Positions 51,074 through 60,929 of a stretch of DNA of 64,000 nucleotides are shown in pieces. The first letter of the stretch is position 1. The number at the start of each line of letters is the position of its first letter. The notes beneath the pieces were generated by a model, which was not told the DNA's origin, ran no database searches, and saw nothing but the letters and a program-made list of their open reading frames with translations. The position numbers and the translations under genes were made by a program. This DNA is from Rubellimicrobium sp. (GTDB lineage: Bacteria > Pseudomonadota > Alphaproteobacteria > Rhodobacterales > Rhodobacteraceae), in NCBI GenBank assembly GCA_020852925.1, contig JADYZU010000028.1, forward strand, positions 86,274 to 150,273, written 5' to 3'.

Positions 51074-51898
51074 TCAGCCGATGGACAGCGACGGGTGGCG
51101 GTTCACATCCTTGTAAAGGAGATAGCGAAAGTCCTCGCTTCCCGTGGCGAAACAGGCCTGCGGGCAGAAGGCACGCAGCCACATGAAATCGCCCGGGCCG
51201 ACCGTCACCCAGTCGCGGTTCAGCAGATAGCGCGCGGTTCCTTGCAGCACATAGAGCCCGTGTTCCATCACATGGGTCTCGGCCAGGGGGATGCGGCCGC
51301 CGGGGCGGAAGGTGACGATGTTCACATGCATGTCGTGGCGCAGGTCGGCCGGGTCGTGAAACCGGGTCGTGCCCCAGAGATCGGTGTTTTCCATCCAGTG
51401 CACCGGATTTCCCGCGTCCGAGGCGATGACCGGATCGGGCGGGGTCAGGCCCGGCGCCGGCTGCCAGCGCTTGCGGATCCAGTGAAAGCGCAGCGGGGTA
51501 GTGCCGGCGTTGCGCAGGGTCCAGCCGCTGCGGGGCGGGACATAGGCATAGCCGCCACGGGTGAGGACATGGACCTCGCCGGCGATGGTGATCGTGGCCT
51601 CGCCCGCAACGATCAGGAGCGCGGCCTCGCTCCCGGGATCGGGATCGGGCGCGGTGGATCCGCCGCCGGGGGTCACTTCCATCGCGTATTGGGCGAAGGT
51701 TTCGGCAAAGCCGGACAGCGGACGGGCCAGGATCCAGCCATGTGCCCCCTCCCAGCCCGGGAACAGCGAGGTGACGATCGAACATTGCACCGCCGCCGGG
51801 ATGAAGGCGTAGGCCTCGGTGAAGATCGCGCCGGACTGGGCGGGCTCCTCGGTCTGGGCGGGAAGGCCGCCGGGCGGGAAGGCGTAGGTTCTGGTCAT
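51074..51898 (-). CDS. allE: (S)-ureidoglycine aminohydrolase (double cupin)
   Basis: [75 protein letters not shown]. Confidence 0.88.
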   Translation of the reverse strand: MTRTYAFPPGGLPAQTEEPAQSGAIFTEAYAFIPAAVQCSIVTSLFPGWEGAHGWILARPLSGFAETFAQYAMEVTPGGGSTAPDPDPGSEAALLIVAGEATITIAGEVHVLTRGGYAYVPPRSGWTLRNAGTTPLRFHWIRKRWQPAPGLTPPDPVIASDAGNPVHWMENTDLWGTTRFHDPADLRHDMHVNIVTFRPGGRIPLAETHVMEHGLYVLQGTARYLLNRDWVTVGPGDFMWLRAFCPQACFATGSEDFRYLLYKDVNRHPSLSIG

Positions 51899-53316
51899 GG
51901 CAGGATCGCTTTCAGTCTCAGTTCGGCAATGCGTTCCACCTGTGCGCAGGCGGTGGCGAATTCGGTGGCGCTGTCGTGGTCGATCCTTGCGCGCATGGCG
52001 GCAAGGATGCCGTCCTTCGAATGGTCGCGCACGGCGATGATGAACGGGAATCCGTGGCGTGCAACATAGGCCGTGTTCAGCGCGCCGAAGGCGGCGCGTT
52101 CGTCGTCGGTGAGGGCGTCGAGCCCGGCGCTTGCCTGTTCGGCGGTCGATTCGGGGGTGAGCCTGCGCGCCGCGGCCAGCTTGCCCGCAAGGTCGGGGTG
52201 GGCGCGCAGCACGCCCATGCGCAGGGCGTCATCGCCCCCGCGAAAGGCCCGCGCCATGGCATTGGCAAGCCCGGTCGCGGTGTCATGCGCCGGGCCGAGT
52301 TCCAGCGCGAAGGCGCGTTCGGCCACCCAGGGGCTGTGTTCGTAGATGCCGCCGAACCGGGCAAGAAATTCGTCGCGCCCCATCCGAGAGGGGCACAGGC
52401 GCACGGCCGGAGGGTTCACCGCGGCCCAATGCGCCGCGATCTCGCCGCGGGTGGCGAACCAGGCGCCGCCCTTTTGCCGCGCGTGGTCGAGAAAGCGGCG
52501 CAGGCCCGCGGTCTTGCCGGGACGACCCGCCAGCCGGCAATGCAGCCCGACCGAGAACATGCGCCCGCCTTCGGCATGCAATTCGTTGTAGGTGTCGCAC
52601 AGATAGTCGCCGAACTGCGCCCCGGTGACATAGCCGGGCGCGGTGGCGAACCGCATGTCGTTGGCCTCGAGCGTGTAGGGGATCACCAACTGGTCGCGAT
52701 CGCCGTAGCGGCGCCAGTAGGGCAGGTCGTCGTCATAGGTGTCCGAGACCCAGTCGAAGGCGCCGGTCTCGGCGGTCAGGCGCAGGGTGTTGACGCTGCA
52801 CCGCCCGGTATACCATCCGCGCGGGGCCGTGCCCACGACCTCGGTGTGCAGGCGGATCGCCTCGCGGATGGCGGCGCGTTCCTCGTCCTCGGGCATGTCG
52901 CGGTGTTCGATCCACTTGAGCCCGTGACTCGCGATTTCCCAGCCGGCCTGTTTCATCGCCGCCACCTGGAGCGGCGCGCGCGCCAGCGCGGTGGCGACGC
53001 CGTAGATCGTCACGGGCAGGTCCATTCCGGTGAACAGCCGGTGAAGCCGCCAGAACCCGGCGCGCGCGCCGTAGTCGTAGATCGATTCCATGTTCCAGTG
53101 ACGCTGGCCGGGCCACATCGCCGCGCCGGCGATGTCCGACAGGAACGCCTCAGACGCGGCATCGCCGTGCAGGATCGAATTCTCGCCCCCCTCCTCGTAG
53201 TTGAGAACAAGGCTGATGGCGACGCGGGCGCCGCCCGGCCAGCGCGCATCGGGCGGAGTGGGGCCGTGGCCGGCGAAATCGCGGGGATAGCGGGGGGGGG
53301 TCCGGTCGGGGTTCAT
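51895..53316 (-). CDS. puuE: Bifunctional allantoinase PuuE / OHCU decarboxylase (UraD) fusion
   Basis: N-terminal [43 protein letters not shown] polysaccharide-deacetylase-like allantoinase; C-terminal [23 protein letters not shown]...[15 protein letters not shown]...[20 protein letters not shown] UraD domain. Confidence 0.92.
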   Translation of the reverse strand: MNPDRTPPRYPRDFAGHGPTPPDARWPGGARVAISLVLNYEEGGENSILHGDAASEAFLSDIAGAAMWPGQRHWNMESIYDYGARAGFWRLHRLFTGMDLPVTIYGVATALARAPLQVAAMKQAGWEIASHGLKWIEHRDMPEDEERAAIREAIRLHTEVVGTAPRGWYTGRCSVNTLRLTAETGAFDWVSDTYDDDLPYWRRYGDRDQLVIPYTLEANDMRFATAPGYVTGAQFGDYLCDTYNELHAEGGRMFSVGLHCRLAGRPGKTAGLRRFLDHARQKGGAWFATRGEIAAHWAAVNPPAVRLCPSRMGRDEFLARFGGIYEHSPWVAERAFALELGPAHDTATGLANAMARAFRGGDDALRMGVLRAHPDLAGKLAAARRLTPESTAEQASAGLDALTDDERAAFGALNTAYVARHGFPFIIAVRDHSKDGILAAMRARIDHDSATEFATACAQVERIAELRLKAILP

Positions 53317-53410
53317 GGCACCATGGATAGGCCCCGGCCGCGCCCCCTTGCAAGACGCAAGCGGGGCCTTAGGCTGGCCGGCACGGGGGCAGCACGGGGA
53401 GGGCCGGAGG

Positions 53411-53767
53411 ATGGCCGCAGGGTATCTGACGACGCATGTTCTGGACACCGCGCGGGGCTGCCCGGCGGCGGGGATGCGCATCACGCTCTTTCGCCTCGCG
53501 CCGGAGGGGCGGGTGGTTCTGGCGCAGGTGCGGACCAACGGGGACGGGCGCACCGATACGCCGATCCTGCCACGCGAGGGATTCGCGCCCGGGCAATATG
53601 AACTGGTGTTCCACGCCGGCGATTATCTGCGCGACAGCGGGCAGGCCGGGCCGGAGCCGCTGTTCCTGGACGAAATCCCGATCCGTTTCGGCCTGGCCGA
53701 GGAGGCGCATTACCATGTGCCGCTGCTGCTTTCGGCCTATGGCTATTCGACCTACCGCGGAAGCTGA
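53411..53767 (+). CDS. uraH: 5-hydroxyisourate hydrolase
   Basis: [25 protein letters not shown]...; C-terminal [19 protein letters not shown]. Confidence 0.96.
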   Translation: MAAGYLTTHVLDTARGCPAAGMRITLFRLAPEGRVVLAQVRTNGDGRTDTPILPREGFAPGQYELVFHAGDYLRDSGQAGPEPLFLDEIPIRFGLAEEAHYHVPLLLSAYGYSTYRGS

Positions 53768-53828
53768 GCGCCCTTGACGCCGCACCGGGGCTGGTGAACG
53801 GTCGTGAAAACGAAAAGACGGGGATGGA

Positions 53829-55043
53829 ATGGACGCGACACTCATTGCGGTCTGGGCCGAGTTTGCCGTGCGCTGGCTGCATGTCATCACGGCGATCGCC
53901 TGGATCGGCTCTTCGTTCTATTTCATCGCCCTCGATCTGGGCCTGCGGCGGGACCGCGCACTCGGGTCGGGCGCCGACGGCGAGGAATGGCAGGTCCATG
54001 GCGGCGGATTCTACCACATCCAGAAATACCTTGTGGCCCCCGCCAGCCTGCCCGAGCACCTGACCTGGTTCAAATGGGAGAGTTACTGGACCTGGATCTC
54101 GGGGTTCCTGCTGCTCACGCTGGTCTACTGGCACGGGGCGGAACTGTTCCTGATCGACCCGGCGGTGATGGAACTGTCGGTCTGGCAGGCGGTGGCGATC
54201 TCGGCCGCGTCGCTGGCCTTCGGCTGGATCGTCTATGACCTGCTGTGCAAGGCGCTGCTGAAATACGACATGATGGTGCTGATGGCGGTGCTGTTCGTCG
54301 TCATCCTCGCCATGGCGCTGTTCTACACCAGCGTCTTCAGCGGGCGCGCGGCGCTCTTGCATCTGGGGGCCTTCACCGCCTCGATCATGACCGGCAACGT
54401 GTTCTTCGTCATCATCCCCAACCAGAAGATCGTGGTTGCCGACCTCAAGGCAGGGCAGAAACCCGATCCGAAATTCGGCAAGATCGCCAAGCAGCGGTCG
54501 ACCCACAACAACTATCTGACGCTGCCGGTCATCTTTCTCATGCTGTCCACCCACTATCCGCTGGCCTTCGGCGGCGAGAATGCCTGGCTGATTGCCGCGC
54601 TCGTGTTTCTCATGGGGGTGTCGATCCGGCATTTCTTCAACTCCATGCATGCGCGGAAGGGCCGGCCGTGGTGGACCTGGGGGCTGACGGCGGCAATCTT
54701 CGCGACGATCGTCTGGCTGTCCTGGCCGCCGCCCCTGCCGCCCGAGGAAGAGGCCGCGCTGACCCCGGCGGCCACGCATTTCGCCACCGCGCCCGGCTTC
54801 GAGGAGGTGCAGGACATCGTTCTTGTCCGTTGTTCGATGTGCCACAGCGCCGAACCGGGCTGGAACGGGATCATCGCCCCGCCGCGCGGCGTGCGGCTTG
54901 ATTCTCCGGGGCAGATTGCGGCACATGCGCGGGAAATCTGGATGCAGGCCGGACTGACCCATGCCATGCCCCCCGCGAACGCAAGCTACATGGAACCCGA
55001 GGAACGCATCGCCATCCGCCGCTGGTTCGAAGGCGCATCCTGA
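53829..55043 (+). CDS. puuD: Urate hydroxylase PuuD (membrane-bound, C-terminal cytochrome c domain)
   Basis: 404 aa multi-TM; RWLHVITAIAWIGSSFYFIALDLGLRRD; haem motif CSMCH. Confidence 0.92.
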   Translation: MDATLIAVWAEFAVRWLHVITAIAWIGSSFYFIALDLGLRRDRALGSGADGEEWQVHGGGFYHIQKYLVAPASLPEHLTWFKWESYWTWISGFLLLTLVYWHGAELFLIDPAVMELSVWQAVAISAASLAFGWIVYDLLCKALLKYDMMVLMAVLFVVILAMALFYTSVFSGRAALLHLGAFTASIMTGNVFFVIIPNQKIVVADLKAGQKPDPKFGKIAKQRSTHNNYLTLPVIFLMLSTHYPLAFGGENAWLIAALVFLMGVSIRHFFNSMHARKGRPWWTWGLTAAIFATIVWLSWPPPLPPEEEAALTPAATHFATAPGFEEVQDIVLVRCSMCHSAEPGWNGIIAPPRGVRLDSPGQIAAHAREIWMQAGLTHAMPPANASYMEPEERIAIRRWFEGAS

Positions 55044-55097
55044 CCGGACGCGGGCTGCGAACGCGGACCAGAAATGCGGGCCGCGCAAGAGGACGCA

Positions 55098-55979
55098 ATG
55101 ACAGACTGGATCGCCGTAGACTGGGGCACGTCGAACGTCCGGGCCTGGGCCATGCGGGGCGGCAGCCCGATGGCACAGGCATCCTCGGACCGCGGCATGG
55201 GTCGGCTTGACCGCGACGGGTTCGAGGGCGCGCTTCTCGACCTGATCGGCGGATGGGCGGGACAGGGCGACGTGATCGCCTGCGGCATGGTCGGCGCGCG
55301 TCAGGGCTGGATCGAGGCACCCTATGCCATGACCCCCTGCCCGGCCCTGCCCCGCGGCCTGATCACGGCGCCGGCCCGCACGCCCGGCCTGCGGGTGCGC
55401 ATCATCCCCGGCGTGGCCCAGTCCGCGCCCGCCGACGTGATGCGCGGCGAGGAAACCCAGATCGCCGGTTTCCTGCGGCTGAACCCCGGCTGGGACGGCA
55501 CGCTCTGCCTGCCGGGCAGCCATACGAAATGGGTGCAGGTGAGCGCGGGCGAAATCGTTTCGTTCCAGACCTTCATGACCGGCGAGATGTTCGCCGCGCT
55601 GGGCAGCCAGACCGTGCTGCGCCACTCTCTGAACGGCGAGGGCACCGACGAGGACACGTTCGCCGCTGCCGTCGATGACGCGATGGCGCATCCCGCGCGC
55701 CTCGGGGCGCGGCTGTTCTCGATCCGGGCCGAGGGGTTGTTGCACGGCCTGACCGCGGCGCAGGCGCGCGGGCGCCTGTCGGGCCTGCTGATCGGGCTGG
55801 AACTGGCCGGGGCGCGGCCCTACTGGCTTGGGGCGCGAGTGGCGGTGATCGGCGCGGGCGCCCTTGCCCGGCGCTATGCGGCCGCGCTGCTGCGGCAGGG
55901 CCTGACCCCCGCCATGGCCGACAACGATTCCGTCACCCTTGCCGGCCTGATCGCCGCGCATGAAGGAGCCACGCCATGA
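55098..55979 (+). CDS. dgoK: 2-dehydro-3-deoxygalactonokinase
   Basis: [49 protein letters not shown]. Confidence 0.92.
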   Translation: MTDWIAVDWGTSNVRAWAMRGGSPMAQASSDRGMGRLDRDGFEGALLDLIGGWAGQGDVIACGMVGARQGWIEAPYAMTPCPALPRGLITAPARTPGLRVRIIPGVAQSAPADVMRGEETQIAGFLRLNPGWDGTLCLPGSHTKWVQVSAGEIVSFQTFMTGEMFAALGSQTVLRHSLNGEGTDEDTFAAAVDDAMAHPARLGARLFSIRAEGLLHGLTAAQARGRLSGLLIGLELAGARPYWLGARVAVIGAGALARRYAAALLRQGLTPAMADNDSVTLAGLIAAHEGATP

Positions 55980-56596
55980 CCCGCCCGCTCATCGCCATCC
56001 TGCGCGGCATCACCCCGGACGAGGCCGTTCCCGCGGCCGAGGCGCTGATTGCCGCCGGCATCACCATGATCGAAGTGCCGCTGAATTCGCCGCATCCGAT
56101 GACCTCGATCGCCGCCATGGTGCGCCATTGCGGCAGTCGCGCGCTCATCGGGGCGGGCACGGTGCTGTCGGTGCATGACGTGCAGGAGCTGCGCGACGCG
56201 GGCGGCCGCCTTGTGGTGTCGCCCGACTGCAACCCCGAGGTGATCGCCGCCACCCGCGCCGCCGGAATGGAAAGCTGGCCCGGCGTCATGACCCCGACCG
56301 AATGCTTCGCCGCCCTGCGCGCGGGGGCGACCGGGCTCAAGCTGTTTCCCGGCTCGCTGCTGGGGCCTGACGGGCTTCGGGCCATCCGCGTGGTGCTGCC
56401 CAGGGGCACGCGGGTCTTTGCCGTGGGCGGGGCCGGGCCCGAGAATTTCGACCGATGGATCGCCGCCTCGGCGGACGGGTTCGGGATCGGATCGGCCCTT
56501 TACCGGCCCGGGATGCGCGCGGCCGAAATCGGCGACCGCGCGCGCGCCATCGTCGCCGCCTATGACCGCGCCGCCACCGGAGAGATCACCGCATGA
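55976..56596 (+). CDS. dgoA: 2-dehydro-3-deoxy-6-phosphogalactonate aldolase
   Basis: [62 protein letters not shown]. Confidence 0.94.
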   Translation: MTRPLIAILRGITPDEAVPAAEALIAAGITMIEVPLNSPHPMTSIAAMVRHCGSRALIGAGTVLSVHDVQELRDAGGRLVVSPDCNPEVIAATRAAGMESWPGVMTPTECFAALRAGATGLKLFPGSLLGPDGLRAIRVVLPRGTRVFAVGGAGPENFDRWIAASADGFGIGSALYRPGMRAAEIGDRARAIVAAYDRAATGEITA

Positions 56597-57444
56597 GCCC
56601 CTCCGCGATCCACGACGACACGATCTGCCTTCTGGGCGAGGGGCCGATGTGGCATCCGCTGCGCGGCGAACTCTTCTGGTTCGACATCCTGGGCCGCACC
56701 CTGCACCGCCGCGGGCAACACTGGCGGTTCGACCGGATCGTGACCGCGGCGGGCTGGATCGACGAAGACCGGCTGCTGATCGCCTCGGACCGCGCGCTGT
56801 CGGTGTTCACCCTCTCTACCGGAAAGGATGCGGAACTCTGCCCGCTCGAGGCGGATGTGCCGGGCAACCGCTCGAACGACGGGCGGGCCGATCCGCAGGG
56901 CGGGTTCTGGATCGGCACGATGGGCCTTGATGCCGAACAGGACGCGGGCGCGATCTGGCGCTGGTATCGCGGTGAATTGCGCCGGCTGTTCGCGCCGATC
57001 ACCATCCCGAACGCGATCTGCTTTGCCCCCGACGGGCGCACCGCCTATTTCGCGGACACGCCGCAACAGGTGATCCGGCGCGTGACCCTGGACGATCAGG
57101 GCTGGCCCGTGGGCGAGAGCGCGATCCATATCGACCTGCGCGGAACCGGGCATTTCCCCGATGGTGCCGTGGTGGACAGCGCGGGCGTCCTGTGGAACGC
57201 ACAATGGGGATCCTTCCGCGTCGCCGCCTATGACGCTGCCGGGCGCGAGATGGCGGCGATCCCGTTCCCGGCCGAACAGACCAGTTGCCCCGCCTTTGGC
57301 GGCGAGCGGATGCGCACGCTGTTCTGCACCTCGGCCGCCGCCGGCAAGAGCCAGCGTCACCTTGTCGATCATCCCGAAAGCGGGCGCACCTTCGCCGCCC
57401 GTGTCGATGCAGTGGGTCAGGCCGAACACCGGGTCATCCTCTGA
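56593..57444 (+). CDS. SMP-30/gluconolactonase/LRE family protein
   Basis: [63 protein letters not shown]. Confidence 0.93.
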   Translation: MSPSAIHDDTICLLGEGPMWHPLRGELFWFDILGRTLHRRGQHWRFDRIVTAAGWIDEDRLLIASDRALSVFTLSTGKDAELCPLEADVPGNRSNDGRADPQGGFWIGTMGLDAEQDAGAIWRWYRGELRRLFAPITIPNAICFAPDGRTAYFADTPQQVIRRVTLDDQGWPVGESAIHIDLRGTGHFPDGAVVDSAGVLWNAQWGSFRVAAYDAAGREMAAIPFPAEQTSCPAFGGERMRTLFCTSAAAGKSQRHLVDHPESGRTFAARVDAVGQAEHRVIL

Positions 57445-57459
57445 CCCGGCGACCGCCCC

Positions 57460-58851
57460 TCAGACGCGGTGCAGGTAAAGGTCGTATTCGACCTCGGTGA
57501 CGATGCGGGCCACTCGGGCATGTTCGGCCGCCTTGATCGCGGTGAAGGTGCGGTGCATCTCGTGGCCCAGCGCCTCTTGCAGAAAGGCCGACCCCTGCGC
57601 CGCCCGGATCGCGCTGCGCCAGTCGGCCGGGATATCGCCGGCATCGGCGCCCTCATAGGCATTGCCGGTGGCTTCGGGGCCGGGGTCGATGCGGTGTTTC
57701 AGCCCGTGGCGGATCCCGGCCAGCACGGTCGCGGCGACAAGATAGGGATTCGCGTCCACGCCGGCGGGACGATGTTCGATCCGCCGCCCCTCGATGGCAC
57801 CGGCGGGGATGCGCAGCGCGACCGAACGGTTGTTCACACCCCACGAAGGCGACACGGGCGCATAGCTCTGGCTGGCAAAGCGGCGCCAGGAATTGGCATG
57901 CGGCGCAAAGACCAGCATGCTTTCCCCCATCGTCGCCCTGAGCCCGCCCAGCGCATCGAGCAGGCGCGGATGCCAGGTGCCGGGAGTCTCCTCGACGAAC
58001 AGGTTGCGCCCGGCGCCGTCGCGCAGGCCCACATGGAAATGCATCCCCGACCCGGCATAATCGGCATCGGGTTTCGCCATGAAACAGGCCACCACCCCAT
58101 GCGCCCGTGCCGCCGCGCGCACGATCCGCTTGAGCCGCACCAGATCGTCCGCCGCCTGCATCACATCGGTGCGATAGCGCAGGGTCAGTTCGTATTGCCC
58201 CGGCGCATATTCGGAGATCGCCGTCTCGGCCGTGATCCCGGCCAGCGCCGCGCCCGCATAGACATCGGACAGAAGCGGCAGCATCCCGTGCAGCATGTCC
58301 ACGGAATAGACCTCGGTCGCGGGCGAAATCCGCCCGTCGATCAGGTCGCGCGCCGGGCGCAGATGGCCGTCGGGGCCGCGCTCGCGCTCGAAGAGGAAGA
58401 ATTCGAGTTCGAACGCCCCGGTCGGATGAAGCCCCTCCTGCGCCAGCGCCCCGACCTGCCGCGCCAGCGCATGGCGCGGATCCGATCCCATCGGCCGCCC
58501 GTCGAGTTCGTGCATCGACATGAACACCTCGGCCCGCGCCGGCCTGGTGCCGTGCAGCCGCTTCAGCGTGCCGGGAATCGGCCAGGCGATCAGGTCGCCG
58601 TCGCCCTGGTCCCAGATGAGGCCGGTCTCGTGCACATCCTCGCCCAGGATGTCGAGGCCGAGGATCGAGATCGGCAGATGCCGCCCGCCCTTGTAGAACG
58701 CCTCGAGTTCGTGGCGGCGGATGATCTTGCCGCGGCCGATGCCGTTGGCGTCGTGCAGGACGATGTCGATGGCCTCGATATCCGGGTTGGCAGCCAGGAA
58801 ATCCTGCGCCTCGCTCCAGTCCGCGCCCGAGGGGCTGTGATGGGTGGTCAT
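57460..58851 (-). CDS. Glutamine synthetase family protein (gamma-glutamyl-amine synthetase type)
   Basis: 463 aa; AFELEFFLFERERGPDG; PDADYAGSGMHFHVGLRDGAGRNLF; RRIEHRPAGVDANPYLVAATVLAG. Confidence 0.9.
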   Translation of the reverse strand: MTTHHSPSGADWSEAQDFLAANPDIEAIDIVLHDANGIGRGKIIRRHELEAFYKGGRHLPISILGLDILGEDVHETGLIWDQGDGDLIAWPIPGTLKRLHGTRPARAEVFMSMHELDGRPMGSDPRHALARQVGALAQEGLHPTGAFELEFFLFERERGPDGHLRPARDLIDGRISPATEVYSVDMLHGMLPLLSDVYAGAALAGITAETAISEYAPGQYELTLRYRTDVMQAADDLVRLKRIVRAAARAHGVVACFMAKPDADYAGSGMHFHVGLRDGAGRNLFVEETPGTWHPRLLDALGGLRATMGESMLVFAPHANSWRRFASQSYAPVSPSWGVNNRSVALRIPAGAIEGRRIEHRPAGVDANPYLVAATVLAGIRHGLKHRIDPGPEATGNAYEGADAGDIPADWRSAIRAAQGSAFLQEALGHEMHRTFTAIKAAEHARVARIVTEVEYDLYLHRV

Positions 58852-58861
58852 GTCGCGATCC

Positions 58862-60262
58862 TCATTCGGGTGCGGTCAGTTCGGCCAGCGTCTCGTCGAA
58901 GGCGGCGATGAGCCGGTCGATCTGCGCGCGCCGGGTCACGGGACTGACCAGCATCATGTTGTGGAACGGCGCAATCAGGCAGCCGCGGTTCAGAAGGCAC
59001 AGATGCACCGTGCGCTCGATGTCGGGGCGGTGGGCGGCGGCGGCATCGGCGCTGGTGGTCAGGGGGCCGGCGGCGCAGATGAACTCGACCCGCGCGCCCA
59101 CCCGCACCACATGCCACAGCAGGCCGTGCCGCGCGATCGCCGCCGCCAGCCCGCGCTCAAGCCGCGCCGCCCCCCGCTCCATCCGCGCATAGGCGGCCGG
59201 GGTCGCCACTTCCTCGAGCGTGGCGACAAGGCAGGCGAACTGCATCGGATTGGCCGAGAGCGTGGTGCCCATGCCCGAATGCCCCGCCGGCCGCGTGGCG
59301 TCCCAGGCGGCAAACCGTGCCGCCACATCCTCGCGCAGACCCCAGACCGCCATCGGCATCCCGCCCGCGATGCATTTGCCGACCACGATCATGTCGGCCT
59401 CGATCCCGTGCATGCGGGCATAGCCGCCGGGACCGGAACTCTGGGTATGGGTCTCGTCGATGATGAGCAGCGCGCCGTAGCGACGGGTCAGATCCCGGAT
59501 CCCCTCGAGAAAGCCGGGCGCAGGCAGGACCATGCAGGAATTGGTCATCACCGGCTCGGTCAGGACGGCGGCGATATCGCCCGCGGCCAGCGCCTCCTCG
59601 ACCGCGGCGAGATCGTTGAATCCGACGGCAACCGCACCGGCGGCCGGATCATGGACCACGCCGATCAGGCCCGGACGCGCCACGGTGCGGCCATCCTCGA
59701 CGGTCACCATCAGGTCGTCGACGGTGCCGTGATAGGATCCGTCGAAGACAAGGATGCGGTTGCGCCCCGTCACCGCGCGGGCGACCTTGATCGCATAGCG
59801 GTTCGCATCGGTCGCGGTGGCGGCCGCCTGCCAGCGGAACAGGCCGAACTGCCGGTCGAGCAGCGCCCCCGCGCGCAGTGCGGCGCGCGACGGCAACATG
59901 TAGGTCAGCCCCCGCCCCGCCTGCGCCCGGATGGCACGGGCCACGGCGGGCGGTGAATGGCCGAACATCGAGCCGGTGTCGCCCAGGCAGAAATCGTCGA
60001 TCTCGTTACCGTCCACATCCCGGATCACCGCAGCGGCGGCCCGTTCGATCACGAGGGGAAACGGCATCGGCCAGTCGCGCATCCAGTGCATCGGCACACC
60101 CGAAAGCCAGGCCTGCGCCCCGGCATCGAGAGCGGCACGGGTCTCGGGGCGCGATTGCGCAAAACGCGCGGATTCGTGCGCAAAGACAGCGGCGACGCGA
60201 CGTGGATCGGGACCGAGATCGGGATCGGCGGACGCAGAAGGGCGGGCGGCAGGAGCATTCAT
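58862..60262 (-). CDS. Class III (aspartate aminotransferase fold) aminotransferase / GSA-AM-like
   Basis: DGNEIDDFCLGDTGSMFGHSPPAV; ALLIIDETHTQSSGPGGYARMHGIEADMIVVGKCIAGGMPMAVWG; start ATG 60262. Confidence 0.9.
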   Translation of the reverse strand: MNAPAARPSASADPDLGPDPRRVAAVFAHESARFAQSRPETRAALDAGAQAWLSGVPMHWMRDWPMPFPLVIERAAAAVIRDVDGNEIDDFCLGDTGSMFGHSPPAVARAIRAQAGRGLTYMLPSRAALRAGALLDRQFGLFRWQAAATATDANRYAIKVARAVTGRNRILVFDGSYHGTVDDLMVTVEDGRTVARPGLIGVVHDPAAGAVAVGFNDLAAVEEALAAGDIAAVLTEPVMTNSCMVLPAPGFLEGIRDLTRRYGALLIIDETHTQSSGPGGYARMHGIEADMIVVGKCIAGGMPMAVWGLREDVAARFAAWDATRPAGHSGMGTTLSANPMQFACLVATLEEVATPAAYARMERGAARLERGLAAAIARHGLLWHVVRVGARVEFICAAGPLTTSADAAAAHRPDIERTVHLCLLNRGCLIAPFHNMMLVSPVTRRAQIDRLIAAFDETLAELTAPE

Positions 60263-60302
60263 CCCTGCCTTATGCCAGCGCCGCCGCAAAAGGCAAAGGG
60301 CA

Positions 60303-60398
60303 CGGTGCGTTTCGCGAAACGCACCGCGACGGCCGGTCGGTGCGTGGTGGATCCCGGCCAGGGCGGGACAGAAAATTCGCGAATTTTCGTCCCCGCCC
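60303..60398. repeat. Paired palindromes (repeat-family locus B)
   Basis: CGGTGCGTTTCGCGAAACGCACCG (60303-60326, perfect) and GGGCGGGACAGAAAATTCGCGAATTTTCGTCCCCGCCC (60361-60398; inner 18 bp perfect), separated by CGACGGCCGGTCGG...CCCGGCCA. Confidence 0.85.
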
Positions 60399-60408
60399 GG
60401 CGGCGGCG

Positions 60409-60840
60409 TCAGAGCAGGCCGATCTCCGCCAGCGCCCGCGACAGGGCGGGGGGCAGTGCGTCGTCGCCCGCCTTGCCCGCGCCCAGATCGGGCGGCGCAT
60501 CCCCGGGCTTCAGATAGCGCCAGCCCTGGAACGGCTGGCGCGGCACCGGTGCCACCCGTACAAGCGCAGGGTCGAGGACGATGGCACAACGGGCGATTCC
60601 GTCCTCGCCCGTCACCGGATCGAGGCGCAGCACCTTCTGCCGGCAGAGCACCATCCCCTTGATCACCCAGTAGATCGACCCTCCGCCAAGAACCTCGGCC
60701 TCGCGGCGCGGCCACATCCGCGTGACATGGCGCGGCAGCCCGTCCGCGGTCTGCGCCTGCCGCTGTTGCTGCCAGTCGGCCAGATCGGCGACATCCTCGG
60801 TCCCGACGGAAAGCTTGATCAGGTGCAGAAGGCCGGTCAT
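60409..60840 (-). CDS. DUF1489 family protein
   Basis: MTGLLHLIKLSVGTEDVADLADWQQQRQAQTADGLPRHVTRMWPRREAEVLGGGSIYWVIKGMVLCRQKVLRLDP. Confidence 0.85.
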   Translation of the reverse strand: MTGLLHLIKLSVGTEDVADLADWQQQRQAQTADGLPRHVTRMWPRREAEVLGGGSIYWVIKGMVLCRQKVLRLDPVTGEDGIARCAIVLDPALVRVAPVPRQPFQGWRYLKPGDAPPDLGAGKAGDDALPPALSRALAEIGLL

Positions 60841-60929
60841 TGCGTTAGGTTCTCGATTCACCCCCAGATGTTGTGATAGCCTAGGCTTCCTGACGCGATT
60901 CTGCCAGAACCCCCGACGCCGAGGTGCCC

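Noticed and set aside
53481-55961. 826-aa minus-strand ORF over uraH/puuD/dgoK
   Set aside because: Antisense artefact over three well-supported plus-strand genes.
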